DNA of 64,000 nt from Gammaproteobacteria bacterium. GTDB lineage: Bacteria; Pseudomonadota; Gammaproteobacteria; Steroidobacterales; Rariloculaceae. The DNA is taken from contig JAJDWR010000067.1 of NCBI GenBank assembly GCA_022825505.1, positions 238,285 to 302,284 on the forward strand. Direction: 5' to 3'. Made by a program: the position numbers and the translations under genes. The notes beneath the pieces are model-generated. The model had not been told where the DNA came from, made no database searches, and was given only the letters and a program-made list of their open reading frames with translations. Below are positions 28,178-36,748 of this stretch, in pieces (position 1 is the first letter of the stretch; every line of letters starts with the position of its first letter).

Positions 28178-28339
28178 TTACCGTTGGTCTGGAATATTCA
28201 CTTCGGGTGGAGACATGAGCTCCAGGATCATGCTCGTCCACATTGGGTCCGGTCTCGGCATGCACTGACCAGGTGGCTGGGGAATTGGGTCTACACCGCC
28301 TGCGGCGATGCTCATTTCCAGTTCGTTCAAGATTCTCAT
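28178..28339 (-). CDS. Double-glycine leader peptide, Pro-rich 38-residue core (putative exported peptide 2)
   Basis: 53-residue gene, too short for most gene callers. The leader is MRILNELEMSIAAGG, matching the double-glycine consensus (hydrophobic at -12, -7 and -4, Glu at -8, Met at -7, GG at -2/-1). The predicted mature peptide starts VDPIPQPPGQCMPR, has one Cys, three Met-rich turns and many prolines, and ends NIPDQR. AAGGAG lies six bases before the ATG. It is directly upstream of the HlyD-like and C39 exporter genes, in the same direction. The Pro-rich, non-GxxxG core is unlike common class II bacteriocins, so it could be a signal peptide or a modified microcin rather than a pore former. 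Confidence 0.82.
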   Translation of the reverse strand: MRILNELEMSIAAGGVDPIPQPPGQCMPRPDPMWTSMILELMSPPEVNIPDQR

Positions 28340-28481
28340 GGTGTTCTCCTTGTCAAATCAATGGTTGGGGATAAAGTCCGGAATCCACCGGAGCGGAATC
28401 GCGGTTCGGGTGCTTTACAGCCGTCACCGCGGACCGCCGCCGCGCCAGGCGCGTGCCGATGGACTCCGGGACGGAAGCCGT

Positions 28482-28685
28482 TCAAAACGGCGCCGGCAAG
28501 GCGTTGCAGGCGTTGGAAGCCAGGTTGGCAGCGATCGCGACTACGATAGCTGCGATGGGTCCCCCAACTGCCCCGCCGGCAGCGGCGCCAATTGCGGTGT
28601 CGACAGTGCACTGGGCGAAGTTCTGGGCGAACGAACTCCCGCCACCCGAGACCGCATCCATTTCCGTTACAGTCAGTGTTCTCAT
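28482..28685 (-). CDS. Class II bacteriocin-like precursor with double-glycine leader
   Basis: 67-residue precursor starting at ATG 28685, preceded by AAAGGAT. Leader MRTLTVTEMDAVSGG, cleavage after GG. The 52-residue core begins GSSFAQNFAQC and is dominated by Gly/Ala with GxxxG-type spacing (IGAAAGGAVGGPIAAIVVA), a membrane helix pattern seen in class IIb or microcin-type peptides; two cysteines (core residues 11 and 44) could form a disulfide. First gene of the export operon. An in-frame ATG 18 bases upstream has no ribosome site. Toxicity is inferred from class, and no dedicated immunity gene is recognised. Confidence 0.87.
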   Translation of the reverse strand: MRTLTVTEMDAVSGGGSSFAQNFAQCTVDTAIGAAAGGAVGGPIAAIVVAIAANLASNACNALPAPF

Positions 28686-28717
28686 GATTTTATCCTTTGG
28701 CATTACTCAGATATTTC

Positions 28718-28735
28718 GCGGTCCGCATGGACCGC
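28718..28735. promoter_or_regulatory. Inverted repeat upstream of the bacteriocin operon
   Basis: GCGGTCC, loop GCAT, GGACCGC: a perfect 7-bp inverted repeat 33 bases upstream of the bacteriocin start. Suited as an operator or a 5' UTR hairpin; which one is not decidable by eye. The rest of 28704-29044 shows no further gene. Confidence 0.45.
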
Positions 28736-29044
28736 TCCGTGCAGTTCGCATTGCGTGCAATGACAAACTGGCGACAAACGTAACAACCGGACTGCAAATA
28801 TTCGCCGTTAGAAACCGGGCAATGCGTGGAGTTTGACCTTCCGGTTCTGGGCATGAAACTGGTCCGAACATGCGGATGTCCACTACGGACATGGGAGGCG
28901 CATGCTAGCGATCAGGTTCGCTGAAGCGCCGAATCCCGCGGCACGGCACGCTTCCTTTACTGGATTGCCCGATCCCGTAAAATGGCCCGGCGCATCCGGA
29001 CGCGCCTGGCACGAGCAACGACTGCAGGAACAGGAAGACACTCC

Positions 29045-30103
29045 ATGAAACAAATCAACGTCGGCATCATCGGCACGGGCTGGTGCGGCGGCATCCGCGC
29101 CGATACCTGCGCCGCCAGTGCGCTGGTGGACGAATTGCACATCGCCGAGATCGACCAGGCGCGCCTGAAGGAGGTCGCGGCGAAGACGGCTGCTGCCTCG
29201 GCTACAACCGATTACGGTGACATCATCGCCAACGACTCCATCGACACCATCATCATTTCGGCGACGCCGGAAACCACCCACTATCCCATGGCGCGGGATG
29301 CGCTGCTGGCCGGCAAGCACGTCTTTCTCGAGAAGCCGTTGGCGCTGACCCTGGATGAGGCCGACGAACTCATCCGCATCCAGAAGGCGAGAGGGCTGAA
29401 GTTCGCCATCGGCTATTCCCAGCGCTTCAATCACAAGTTCGCCTACGCCAAGAAGCACCTGGGAGAAGGCACCATCGGCGACCCGGTCTGCGCGCTGGTG
29501 AGCCGGCACCTCACCCGGAGCCTCGGCAACAAGATCAGCGGCCGCATCAAGCTCTCTCCTGCCGCCATGGAAGCCACCCACGACATCGATTTCCTGCTGT
29601 GGCTCATGGAGCCTGCGCGCCCGATTCGCGTTTACTCCCAGTCCTCCTACGGCGCCATGAAGGACATCACCGGTTCCGAGGATGCCCAGTGGATCATGGT
29701 GACCATGGACAACGGCGTCATCCTCAACATCGGCGCCGGCTGGACGATGCCGCCCGGGTATCCCAACTACTCCGGCACCTGGATCGAGATTACCGGCACC
29801 GAGGGGATGCTGGTGATCGACGACACCCACCGGGACGTCATCGTCAACACCATGCAGAAGGGCATCCAGTTGCCCATGTCGCCCATGCCAGGCGAGCGGG
29901 TTGATCATGTCTTCGCCGGCCCGATGCACAACGAAACGGTCCACTGGATCGAGGCGGTGGCCTTCGACCGGCCTGAAATGTGCTCTGCGGAAGCCGCGCG
30001 CCGCGTAATGGACGTCTACATCGCCGCCGATCTCTCGGTGGAGCGCCAGCAGGCCGTGGACCTGCCCCTGAGCGCAGCCGCGCTGGCTTCAGCCGCCGCG
30101 TGA
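29045..30103 (+). CDS. Gfo/Idh/MocA-family oxidoreductase linked to a TTT transporter
   Basis: 352-residue NAD(P)-dependent oxidoreductase. The ATG at 29045 is preceded by AGGAAG; the longer frame upstream has no signal. Rossmann motif VGIIGTGWCGG at residue 5, EKPLALT near residue 97 (catalytic Lys), YSQRFNHKFAYAKKH and MEATHDIDFLLWLME with the conserved acid/His. The stop overlaps a GTG start of the TctB gene (GTGA), so the oxidoreductase and transporter are translated together. It is only distantly similar to the TRAP-linked oxidoreductase at 17678. Confidence 0.88.
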   Translation: MKQINVGIIGTGWCGGIRADTCAASALVDELHIAEIDQARLKEVAAKTAAASATTDYGDIIANDSIDTIIISATPETTHYPMARDALLAGKHVFLEKPLALTLDEADELIRIQKARGLKFAIGYSQRFNHKFAYAKKHLGEGTIGDPVCALVSRHLTRSLGNKISGRIKLSPAAMEATHDIDFLLWLMEPARPIRVYSQSSYGAMKDITGSEDAQWIMVTMDNGVILNIGAGWTMPPGYPNYSGTWIEITGTEGMLVIDDTHRDVIVNTMQKGIQLPMSPMPGERVDHVFAGPMHNETVHWIEAVAFDRPEMCSAEAARRVMDVYIAADLSVERQQAVDLPLSAAALASAAA

Positions 30104-30666
30104 TCCGCCGCCTCCTGGGCGCAGCCCCGGCGCTGGCGCGCCAGGCGGACGCGCGCTTCACCGCCGTGGTGTTCGTGCTCGCGGCATTTGCGCTGGCGTT
30201 CAGCGGCTGGCTCATCGTGGATGCGCCCATCCCGCTTGAACGGGACCTGCTGGCGATGAGTCCGCGCGTATTCCCCTATCTGATCCTGCTGAGCACGGTG
30301 GCGGTGGCGGCGATCTTCCTGGGGCTACGCATGCACGAGGTTGGTGCGGGTACCGCTGCCTCGAGCACCGCCGGCACAACCACCTCTCGCAAGGCCCTGC
30401 TGCGTCAGCTCGCCTTCCTGGTCATTGCCGTTGGCTGCGCGCTGGTGCTCAGCACCCTTGGGTTCCTCATCACCATGTTCATGCTCATGGCGAGTACCTC
30501 GATCCTGGTGGGCAACCGCAACCCCTTGCAGATCCTCGCCATCAGCATCCTCATCCCGCTGGGTTTCTACATCGCGGTGACGCACGTAATGCGCACGGCG
30601 CTGCCCGAAATCGACCTCGTTCAGCGGGCACTGGCGCCGTTGCTGCGGCTCCTGCCTGCCTTCTAG
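30100..30666 (+). CDS. tctB: Tripartite tricarboxylate transporter small permease, TctB family
   Basis: 188-residue membrane protein starting at GTG 30100, which overlaps the preceding stop by four bases. Four hydrophobic helices; the hallmark first loop is LIVDAPIPLERDLLAMSPRVFP broken as APIPLER and MSPRVFPYLI, typical of TctB (S-PR-FP). The helices after residue 90 (LRQLAFLVIAVGCALVLSTLGF) form the second pair. Poor sequence conservation is normal for TctB; neighbours make the call secure. Confidence 0.85.
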   Translation: MIRRLLGAAPALARQADARFTAVVFVLAAFALAFSGWLIVDAPIPLERDLLAMSPRVFPYLILLSTVAVAAIFLGLRMHEVGAGTAASSTAGTTTSRKALLRQLAFLVIAVGCALVLSTLGFLITMFMLMASTSILVGNRNPLQILAISILIPLGFYIAVTHVMRTALPEIDLVQRALAPLLRLLPAF

Positions 30667-30715
30667 CGCAGGTGACGAGCCGAAACCATGCCGACCGACA
30701 GGACGAAGTAGCCGG

Positions 30716-32239
30716 ATGATCGAAACGCTGCTCGCCGGTCTGGACGCCGCACTGCGGATCGACACCTTCGTCTGGATGGCCGGCGGGCTGCTGCTGGGCA
30801 TGCTCATGGGCTCGCTGCCCGGATTCACCACCTCAATGGGTATGTCGGTACTGGTGCCGATCTCCTTCCTGGTGGGCGATCCATTGATCGGCATTCCATT
30901 CCTGATCGGCGTGTACAAGGGCGGCATCTACGGCGGCAGCGTGCCCGCCATCCTGATCTCCATGCCGGGGACGGGCGCCTCCATCGCCACGGTGTTCGAC
31001 GGCCACGGACTGACCCGGAAGGGGCAGCCACGCAAGGCGCTGGAGATGGGGCTGTTCGCGTCGGCGATCTCGGATACCTTCAGCGACATCTTCACCCTGG
31101 TGATGATCATCCCCGTGGCGGCCATCGTGCTCGGTTTCGGTCCCCCGGAGATCGCCGCGGTGATGTTCCTCAGTCTGGTCATCATCGCCGTGACGTCCAC
31201 GGGCCCGGTGCTCAAGGGGCTGCTCATGCTCTGCCTGGGTGTGTGGTTCGGGTTTATCGGCGCGGATCCCTTCTCCGGGATGCCCCGATACACGTTCGGC
31301 ACCCAGGAACTGTACGACGGTTTCCACCTGATCCCGATGCTGATCGGGCTGTTCGCGCTGCCGGAAATTTTCGCGGCGGTCAAGGAGGGAGACATGCCGG
31401 GCGGACGCGCGGTGCGGTTCGTGGGCGAGAAGCTCCGCCTGGCCGAGCTCAAGCGGAGCGTGCGGACGATTTTCCGCTCCACCGCCATCGGCACGGGCAT
31501 CGGACTGGTACCGGGGCTGGGTCAGCCCATCGCCGCCATGATGGGTTATATCGCCGCCAAGAATGCCTCGAAGCACCCGGAGCGCTACGGCAAGGGTGAG
31601 CTGGACGGCGTGGCCGCGGCCGAGGCCGCCAACAATGCGGTCAACGGCCCCACCATGGTGCCGCTGTTGACGCTGGGGATTCCGGGCGATGCAGTCACGG
31701 CGCTATTGCTGGGCGCCTTCATGATGCAGGGACTGCGGCCCGGTCCGACGCTGCTCGAGACCAACGGAGAGATCGTCTTCGCGATCCTGATTGCGATGGT
31801 CTTCGCCAATCTGCTGTTCGTGATTATCGGCTACCTGACCATTCCGTTATTCGCCCGCGTGGTGACCATCAAGCGCTCCCTGCTGATCCCGATCACCATC
31901 ATGCTCGCCTTTGCGGGCACCTATCTGGCCCGCGGCAATCCTTTCGACATCGTCACCCTGATCGGTTTCGGTTTGGTAGGCATCGCAGCGCGGGAGGCGA
32001 AATTTGACGTCGCTCCGATGGTCATGGGATTTATCCTGGGGCGTGAGCTGGAGTACAGTTTCGGACAGACCCTGGCGCTGGCGGGCTCGGACTGGATTCG
32101 GTTCGCGTTCACCGAGCGACTCGGAATGACCGCGTTGGTGCTGGCTACGCCGGTGATCGGGACGCTTCTCGGAATTCGAATGAAGCGGTTCCGGGACAGG
32201 GCGTTGGCGCGGGAGACGGCGGTGCAACAGAGCGAATGA
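30716..32239 (+). CDS. tctA: Tripartite tricarboxylate transporter large permease, TctA family
   Basis: 507-residue inner-membrane transporter with about 12 helices. TctA signatures are present: MGSLPGFTTSMGMSVLVP and YKGGIYGGSVPAILISMPG early, and in the second half GLVPGLGQPIAAMMGYIAAK, ANNAVNGPTMVPLLTLGIPG and ITIMLAFAGTYLA. Works with TctB and the periplasmic TctC-type protein encoded three bases downstream of its stop. The substrate is presumably a carboxylate. Confidence 0.95.
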   Translation: MIETLLAGLDAALRIDTFVWMAGGLLLGMLMGSLPGFTTSMGMSVLVPISFLVGDPLIGIPFLIGVYKGGIYGGSVPAILISMPGTGASIATVFDGHGLTRKGQPRKALEMGLFASAISDTFSDIFTLVMIIPVAAIVLGFGPPEIAAVMFLSLVIIAVTSTGPVLKGLLMLCLGVWFGFIGADPFSGMPRYTFGTQELYDGFHLIPMLIGLFALPEIFAAVKEGDMPGGRAVRFVGEKLRLAELKRSVRTIFRSTAIGTGIGLVPGLGQPIAAMMGYIAAKNASKHPERYGKGELDGVAAAEAANNAVNGPTMVPLLTLGIPGDAVTALLLGAFMMQGLRPGPTLLETNGEIVFAILIAMVFANLLFVIIGYLTIPLFARVVTIKRSLLIPITIMLAFAGTYLARGNPFDIVTLIGFGLVGIAAREAKFDVAPMVMGFILGRELEYSFGQTLALAGSDWIRFAFTERLGMTALVLATPVIGTLLGIRMKRFRDRALARETAVQQSE

Positions 32240-32242
32240 GCG

Positions 32243-33211
32243 ATGCGTGTCGGAAGTGAACAACTTGGCTGGGTTGGTTTCCTGTTCGTAGCGGGGTTGT
32301 GCGGCGTTGCCGCCCACGCCCAGTACCCCGAAAAACCCATCACGCTGGTCACGCCATTCGCCGCGGGTGGCTCCAGCGACCTCAACGCGCGGGTATTCAC
32401 CCGGTTCCTGACCGACTATCTCGGCCAACCGGTACTTATCAAGCTGGTACCGGGGCAGGCCGGGCAGAAGGGCACGCTGGAAGCCGTGCAGGCCCCGCCG
32501 GACGGCTACACGCTGCTTCTGACCGACAACTACCGCGATCAGCTTCACCAGCACACATTCCGCAACGACGCGTACGACACAAACCGGGACCTGGTACCCG
32601 TGGCACGCGTCAACTACGGTCAGGTCGCGATCATCGTGCGTTCGGACAGCCCTTACGAGACATGGGCGCAACTGGAGGCCGACGCGCGGGCACGGCCGGG
32701 CGAAATCACCTTTTCGCACAGCGGCTTGTGGGTGGCCTTCTTCGTTCCCGGGCTACAGATCATGAAGAACCTGGATCTGCATTTCCGGTTTGTGCCATAC
32801 CGCGGCGGCGGGCCGGCCAAGGCGGCGCTGATGGCGAACGACGTGGATGTTTCCATGGCCTTTCCTGCCACGCTGGCCGCCGACCTTGAGGCCGGGCGGA
32901 TCCGGCTGCTGGCCACTGCCGGAACCGTGCGCATGGACCCGGACGTGCCGACCTTCGTCGAGATCGGCCTGCCGCCAAACACGGGATTCATTCACCGAAT
33001 CGTCATGGCTCCCGTCGGTACGCCCGAAGATCGGCTGGCGATCCTGCAAGAGGCGTTCGCACGCATGCAGGATGAACCCGGCTACCGGCAAATGATGTCC
33101 CAACTCGGTGAGAACACCGAGTACCTGGACGGCGACGACTACGAGCTGGTCCGCCGGCAGCAGGCTCGAGACTACGAGGAATTGGTGCGGTCGTTGCTCG
33201 AGCCGCAATAG
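32243..33211 (+). CDS. tctC: Tripartite tricarboxylate transporter substrate-binding protein (TctC/Bug family)
   Basis: 322-residue periplasmic binding protein. Signal peptide ends AAHAQ; the mature protein begins YPEKPITLVTPFAAGGSSD, the Bug-family opening. GQAGQKGTLEAVQAPPDGYTL and the second-lobe FVPYRGGGPAKAALMANDVD are conserved ligand-pocket stretches; VPTFVEIGLP is the typical late segment. Encoded last in the oxidoreductase-tctB-tctA-tctC operon, an unusual order, since many TTT loci have tctC first. Confidence 0.93.
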   Translation: MRVGSEQLGWVGFLFVAGLCGVAAHAQYPEKPITLVTPFAAGGSSDLNARVFTRFLTDYLGQPVLIKLVPGQAGQKGTLEAVQAPPDGYTLLLTDNYRDQLHQHTFRNDAYDTNRDLVPVARVNYGQVAIIVRSDSPYETWAQLEADARARPGEITFSHSGLWVAFFVPGLQIMKNLDLHFRFVPYRGGGPAKAALMANDVDVSMAFPATLAADLEAGRIRLLATAGTVRMDPDVPTFVEIGLPPNTGFIHRIVMAPVGTPEDRLAILQEAFARMQDEPGYRQMMSQLGENTEYLDGDDYELVRRQQARDYEELVRSLLEPQ

Positions 33212-33260
33212 TCTCTACCAGGCGGAACCGTCACGCTGCCGCGCTCTGCCAGCGTAATCC

Positions 33261-34475
33261 TTACGGGATCGAAGGCTGCGCCCTGACCGCGCCGGTACGC
33301 GGCAGCATCAGGACTGCGGCAAATGTGGCGGCCGCCGCGATCGCCATCGCCACGAACAGCATTCCGAACCCCCAAACTGCATGAATCCCCGCAATGACCG
33401 GCAGGGTGGAGGCCATGACGGTGAAGTTCACGACAAATCGAATGCCGTATATGCGGGCGCGCCACTCGCTCTTCGTGATCCGGCCGACGAGCACGTCGTT
33501 GATGGGAATCTGCCCGAAGACCACGAGCATGAAGGCGATGGCGACGAGGAGGGCGGCCATGCCGGTGAGTTGGTACATGATCGCGAAGAACACGGCCTGC
33601 AGCCCGGCAACGAACGCGAACACGGTGCGCGCGGAGTGTTTGTCGAGGAGGTACCCGACATAGAGTTGCGCCACCGCGGCGATGGCGAATACCAGGAACG
33701 TGTAGCCCCCGATGGCGGTGGCCGATCCGGCGATCTCAACCAGGCGCTCGTCAAGGATCTTCGGCAGCGCGAAGGTGGTGCCCTGGAAGATGATGCCGCC
33801 GATAACGGTGGTTAGCATGATGATGGAGAAAAGGCGAACGAACACGTCACGGTCTACGGAGGACGCTCCGGAGCCGGCCGGTTCGGCGACTGTGCGTGCT
33901 GTGGCGCCTTCAGCGCGACGCTTCCGACCCGCCCAGACGATGGCCGCGTACGCAATGCCAAGGCTGATGGAAATGATGCCGGGCAGGATGAACGCATTGC
34001 GCCAGCCTCCCGTGTCGATGAAATAGCCCGTGATCAACGCCGCGGCGGCCACGCCCAGATTGCCGAAGACACCGTTCACCGCCAGCGGAACCCCGGTCTT
34101 CTCCCGCCCGTGCACGACCATCGCAAGCCCCACCGGGTGGTAAATCGCGGCGAACGCCCCGATGGCGAGCAGCCCGAGCGCGATCTCGACGGGCGTGTTT
34201 GCGAGCGCGGTGGCGATCGAACTCGCCCCGATACCGATGAAGAATACGACCATCACGCCTTCCCGGCTCCACTTGTCGGCGAGCCAGCCGGCCGGGAGCG
34301 CGCAGACACCGAAAGCGATAAACCCAGGCGTGGCATAGGGGATGAGTGCCGCGTAACTCATGCCCCATTCCTCGGTGAGCCGCAGCGCCGCGACGGTCGC
34401 GAATATCAGCATGAAGAGGTGGTCGAGAAAGTGCCCGACGTTGAGGAAGAAGAAGTTCAGACGGTTGTTGCTCAT
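33261..34475 (-). CDS. MFS permease
   Basis: 404-residue inner-membrane transporter with 12 helices. The start at 34475 (MSNNRLNFFFLNVGHFLDHLF) is preferred over a longer frame that overlaps the upstream PLP gene. GWLADKWSREGV is the loop 2-3 motif; YHPVGLAMVV after helix 4 resembles fosmidomycin-resistance-type and related permeases. The central loop (about 185-205) is charged and helix 7 follows. It is 49 bases downstream of the PLP enzyme gene in the same direction. Substrate unknown. Confidence 0.85.
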   Translation of the reverse strand: MSNNRLNFFFLNVGHFLDHLFMLIFATVAALRLTEEWGMSYAALIPYATPGFIAFGVCALPAGWLADKWSREGVMVVFFIGIGASSIATALANTPVEIALGLLAIGAFAAIYHPVGLAMVVHGREKTGVPLAVNGVFGNLGVAAAALITGYFIDTGGWRNAFILPGIISISLGIAYAAIVWAGRKRRAEGATARTVAEPAGSGASSVDRDVFVRLFSIIMLTTVIGGIIFQGTTFALPKILDERLVEIAGSATAIGGYTFLVFAIAAVAQLYVGYLLDKHSARTVFAFVAGLQAVFFAIMYQLTGMAALLVAIAFMLVVFGQIPINDVLVGRITKSEWRARIYGIRFVVNFTVMASTLPVIAGIHAVWGFGMLFVAMAIAAAATFAAVLMLPRTGAVRAQPSIP

Positions 34476-34524
34476 GGTACGGGGGCGACCTTCATTACTA
34501 GCAGGGACGACAGTCCCGGCCGCA

Positions 34525-35670
34525 TCAGGCCAGCGCCTGCTCCAGGTCCGCGATGAGTTCGTCCACCCGCTCGATGCCGACGGACACGCGCAGCAGGTTC
34601 GCCGGTACGATACTGTTCGGGCCTTCCACCGTGGCGCGATGTTCGATAAGGCTCTCGACTCCGCCAAGCGAGGTCGCGGGCACGAACAACCGCGTGCGGG
34701 TCGCCACGCGCCTGGCGGCGTCGGCATCGCCGGCGAGGAGTAGCGAGAGCATGGCGCCGAATCCGCCCTGCATCTGCCGAGCAGCAGTCTCGTGACCGGG
34801 GTGAGACTCGAGCCCGGGGTAGAGAACAGCCTCGAGCTTTTGGTGGTGTTCGAAATGCCGGGCGATCGTCAGCGCGTTCGCCGCCTGGCGCTCGTAGCGC
34901 AAGTGTAGCGTGCGCATGCCGCGCAACAGCAGCCAGCACTCGAAAGGACCGAGCACGCCTCCCATCAGCGTGCGTGCGCGGTTGATCTCTTCCCAGCGCG
35001 CGTCGACAGCCCTGGTTGCCAGCACGCCAGCCGTCACGTCGCTGTGTCCGGCAAGATACTTGGTGCCTGAATGAAAGACGATGTCGGCGCCGAGGTTCAG
35101 CGCCCGAAGCGTGACCGGCGGCGTCACCGTCGCATCGACCGCGAGGATTGCTCCCGCCGCGTGTGCCGCCTCCGACGCGGCCCGCACGTCGATCACGTCC
35201 CACGTCGGATTCACCGAGGGTTCGATCCAGACGACCGCGGTTTCGCCGGCCTGAACCGCCCGCTCAAGGGCGCCAGATTCCGTGGCATCGAAAAAGGCGA
35301 CATCGATCCCACGGCGCGCTGCAAGACGGCGCAGCCAGTCGGCGGCGCCGTGATACATGACCCGCGGCGCAACGATGCGCTGCCCCGAGCGCACGGTTTC
35401 GAAGAATGTAGACACGCCGGCAAGACCCGACGCGAATATCAGCGCGTCCTCGGCACCTTCGAGCCTCGCCAGAACCTCCTCGACCCGCCGACCGGTCGGG
35501 TTGGCGATGCGGCTGTACTCGAATCCCTGCAACTGGTAACGATCGTCGCGCGCAAAGGTCGTGGCGGGATGAATCGGTGGCACGATGGCACCCGTTCCCG
35601 GATCAATGAAGTGTCCGGCTTGGGTGAGCAGCGTCTCCAGAGAATGGTCTGTCTTGGTCATAGGGGTCAA
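34525..35670 (-). CDS. Cys/Met-metabolism PLP-dependent enzyme (cystathionine gamma-lyase/synthase type)
   Basis: 381-residue PLP enzyme of the Cys/Met fold-type I family that acts on sulfur amino acids. The PLP-lysine lies in DIVFHSGTKYLAGHSDVTAGV. Early GTGAIVPPIHPATTFARDD and YSRIANPTGRRVEEVLARLE, and the late VATRTRLFVPATSLGGVESLIEHRA fix the family. Reaction type (beta- or gamma-elimination or replacement) cannot be told. Its ATG overlaps the upstream parE-like stop by four bases, so it is translated behind the toxin gene. A decayed second copy lies at 36491-36598. Confidence 0.92.
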   Translation of the reverse strand: MTPMTKTDHSLETLLTQAGHFIDPGTGAIVPPIHPATTFARDDRYQLQGFEYSRIANPTGRRVEEVLARLEGAEDALIFASGLAGVSTFFETVRSGQRIVAPRVMYHGAADWLRRLAARRGIDVAFFDATESGALERAVQAGETAVVWIEPSVNPTWDVIDVRAASEAAHAAGAILAVDATVTPPVTLRALNLGADIVFHSGTKYLAGHSDVTAGVLATRAVDARWEEINRARTLMGGVLGPFECWLLLRGMRTLHLRYERQAANALTIARHFEHHQKLEAVLYPGLESHPGHETAARQMQGGFGAMLSLLLAGDADAARRVATRTRLFVPATSLGGVESLIEHRATVEGPNSIVPANLLRVSVGIERVDELIADLEQALA

Positions 35671-35960
35671 GGTAGATGGCGGTCCGGGACCATCCCCGGA
35701 CCCAGGACTCTAACAACGGAAATCCCTGATCGGATCTGCTTGTAATAGATCGAGTGTCGTTTGTGTACGAATAATCGGTATCCGGCACGCAAAGATGCTA
35801 CCTCACGACCTAATCCGGGATTCTCTGCCAATCGTGAAAGGCTCTCTTCAAGGGATTGGAAGTATGCATCAGCCTGCCGTTCTCCAAACTCGAAAAATGA
35901 ATAGGTGTAGATGTCCGACAGATCTTCGTCGGCTGCATCACTGAGACTATACCTGCGCAC
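35667..35960 (-). CDS. parE: ParE-type toxin (RelE/ParE superfamily)
   Basis: 97-residue protein beginning MRRYSLSDAADEDLSDIY, with the ParE helix pair and the C-terminal sheet AGYRLFVHKRHSIYYKQI followed by VVRVLGPGMVPDRHLP. ParE proteins poison DNA gyrase. The usual VLHxRMDPxRHL end is modified (Gly-Pro for His-x), so activity may be altered. It overlaps the antitoxin gene by 14 bases and the following PLP enzyme gene by four. Confidence 0.88.
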   Translation of the reverse strand: MRRYSLSDAADEDLSDIYTYSFFEFGERQADAYFQSLEESLSRLAENPGLGREVASLRAGYRLFVHKRHSIYYKQIRSGISVVRVLGPGMVPDRHLP

Positions 35961-36186
35961 GCTTCAAACGACGTTTGGTTTGACGGGCAATATCCAGGAC
36001 CGATCGGTTGCTGGCGCCGCTCTTTTCACCCTCGATCAAAGCCAACCGCAGAGCATCGCGTTCACGCTGATTGTGCCGAATGAGATCCCTTATGTAGTCG
36101 CTTGCATTGGCGTACTCACCCGCCTCAACCTGTGCGTCGATCCATGCGCGCATGGCGTCCGGCATGGATACATTGAGTGTTGCCAT
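35947..36186 (-). CDS. parD: ParD-type antitoxin
   Basis: 79-residue ribbon-helix-helix antitoxin. The ATG at 36186 has GGGAGC upstream. MATLNVSMPDAMRAWIDAQ and GEYANASDYIRDLIR are characteristic of ParD; the C-terminal half (LRLALIEGEKSGASNR) wraps the toxin. Encoded before parE with a 14-base overlap. Expected to repress its own operon through the inverted repeat at 36207-36231. Confidence 0.9.
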   Translation of the reverse strand: MATLNVSMPDAMRAWIDAQVEAGEYANASDYIRDLIRHNQRERDALRLALIEGEKSGASNRSVLDIARQTKRRLKRAQV

Positions 36187-36206
36187 GTGGCTGCTCCCAA
36201 GCTGAT

Positions 36207-36231
36207 TGGCAAATATTGACATATTTTGCCA
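36207..36231. promoter_or_regulatory. Candidate ParD operator
   Basis: TGGCAAA, 11 AT-rich bases, TTTGCCA: perfect 7-bp inverted arms, near-symmetric inside as well, 20 bases upstream of the parD start. Placement and symmetry fit autorepression by a dimeric ribbon-helix-helix antitoxin. Confidence 0.6.
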
Positions 36232-36490
36232 TACGTGGCGTATCCCCGGAACCGGTGCAGGTCGGGGAGATGGCGACCCGGGCGAACGTGGGCTAGGTGG
36301 TCATGACGCACTTCTCGCAGGGTCACATCGATCCGGACGTGTCAGCGGCTACGAGCGGCATGCGCAAACGGCTTATGGCGGGAAGTGGTGATCGCCAACG
36401 ACCTGGACAGGTTCTGGCCAGCGGCGGATTCCACGATCAAGTAGCCCATCGGCGTGTGCGCCTGCATGTTCTTTCCCCTGCGCGCATTAG

Positions 36491-36598
36491 CGGTTCGCGT
36501 CGCCAGAACGCCGGTCGTTATGTCGCGCCGCGATTCGGAGCAGCCAGTGGGTGCCGTTGTGGTACATCACCCGCGGCACCAAGACGCCCTGCCCGCTC
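36491..36598 (-). pseudogene. Remnant of a second Cys/Met PLP-enzyme gene
   Basis: Two short segments match the intact PLP gene in order and strand. Bases 36541-36598 read on the minus strand as GQGVLVPRVMYH-NGTHWL against GQRIVAPRVMYH-GAADWL of the intact copy. Bases 36491-36525 read DITTGVLATR against DVTAGVLATR. About 290 bases between these segments are missing and the frame is broken. The rest of 36232-36748 holds no recognisable gene. Confidence 0.7.
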
Positions 36599-36748
36599 AA
36601 AGGAGTTGGTGAACGAACGCGACCCCATCATCGAGACCGGCCACCGGGTCTGGTACCCCGGGGAGGCAGGCGATGACCAGCAATTGCGAAATTCGGGGCA
36701 GATCTCCCGGCGGACGCCACTGTTTCCCCCGACCATCATTGGTTCATA

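Noticed and set aside
36380..36430. NDLDRF phrase on the + strand, reminiscent of the C-terminal region of phosphoketolases
   Set aside because: Only a few codons match, with no supporting flanks, so it may be chance; not annotated.
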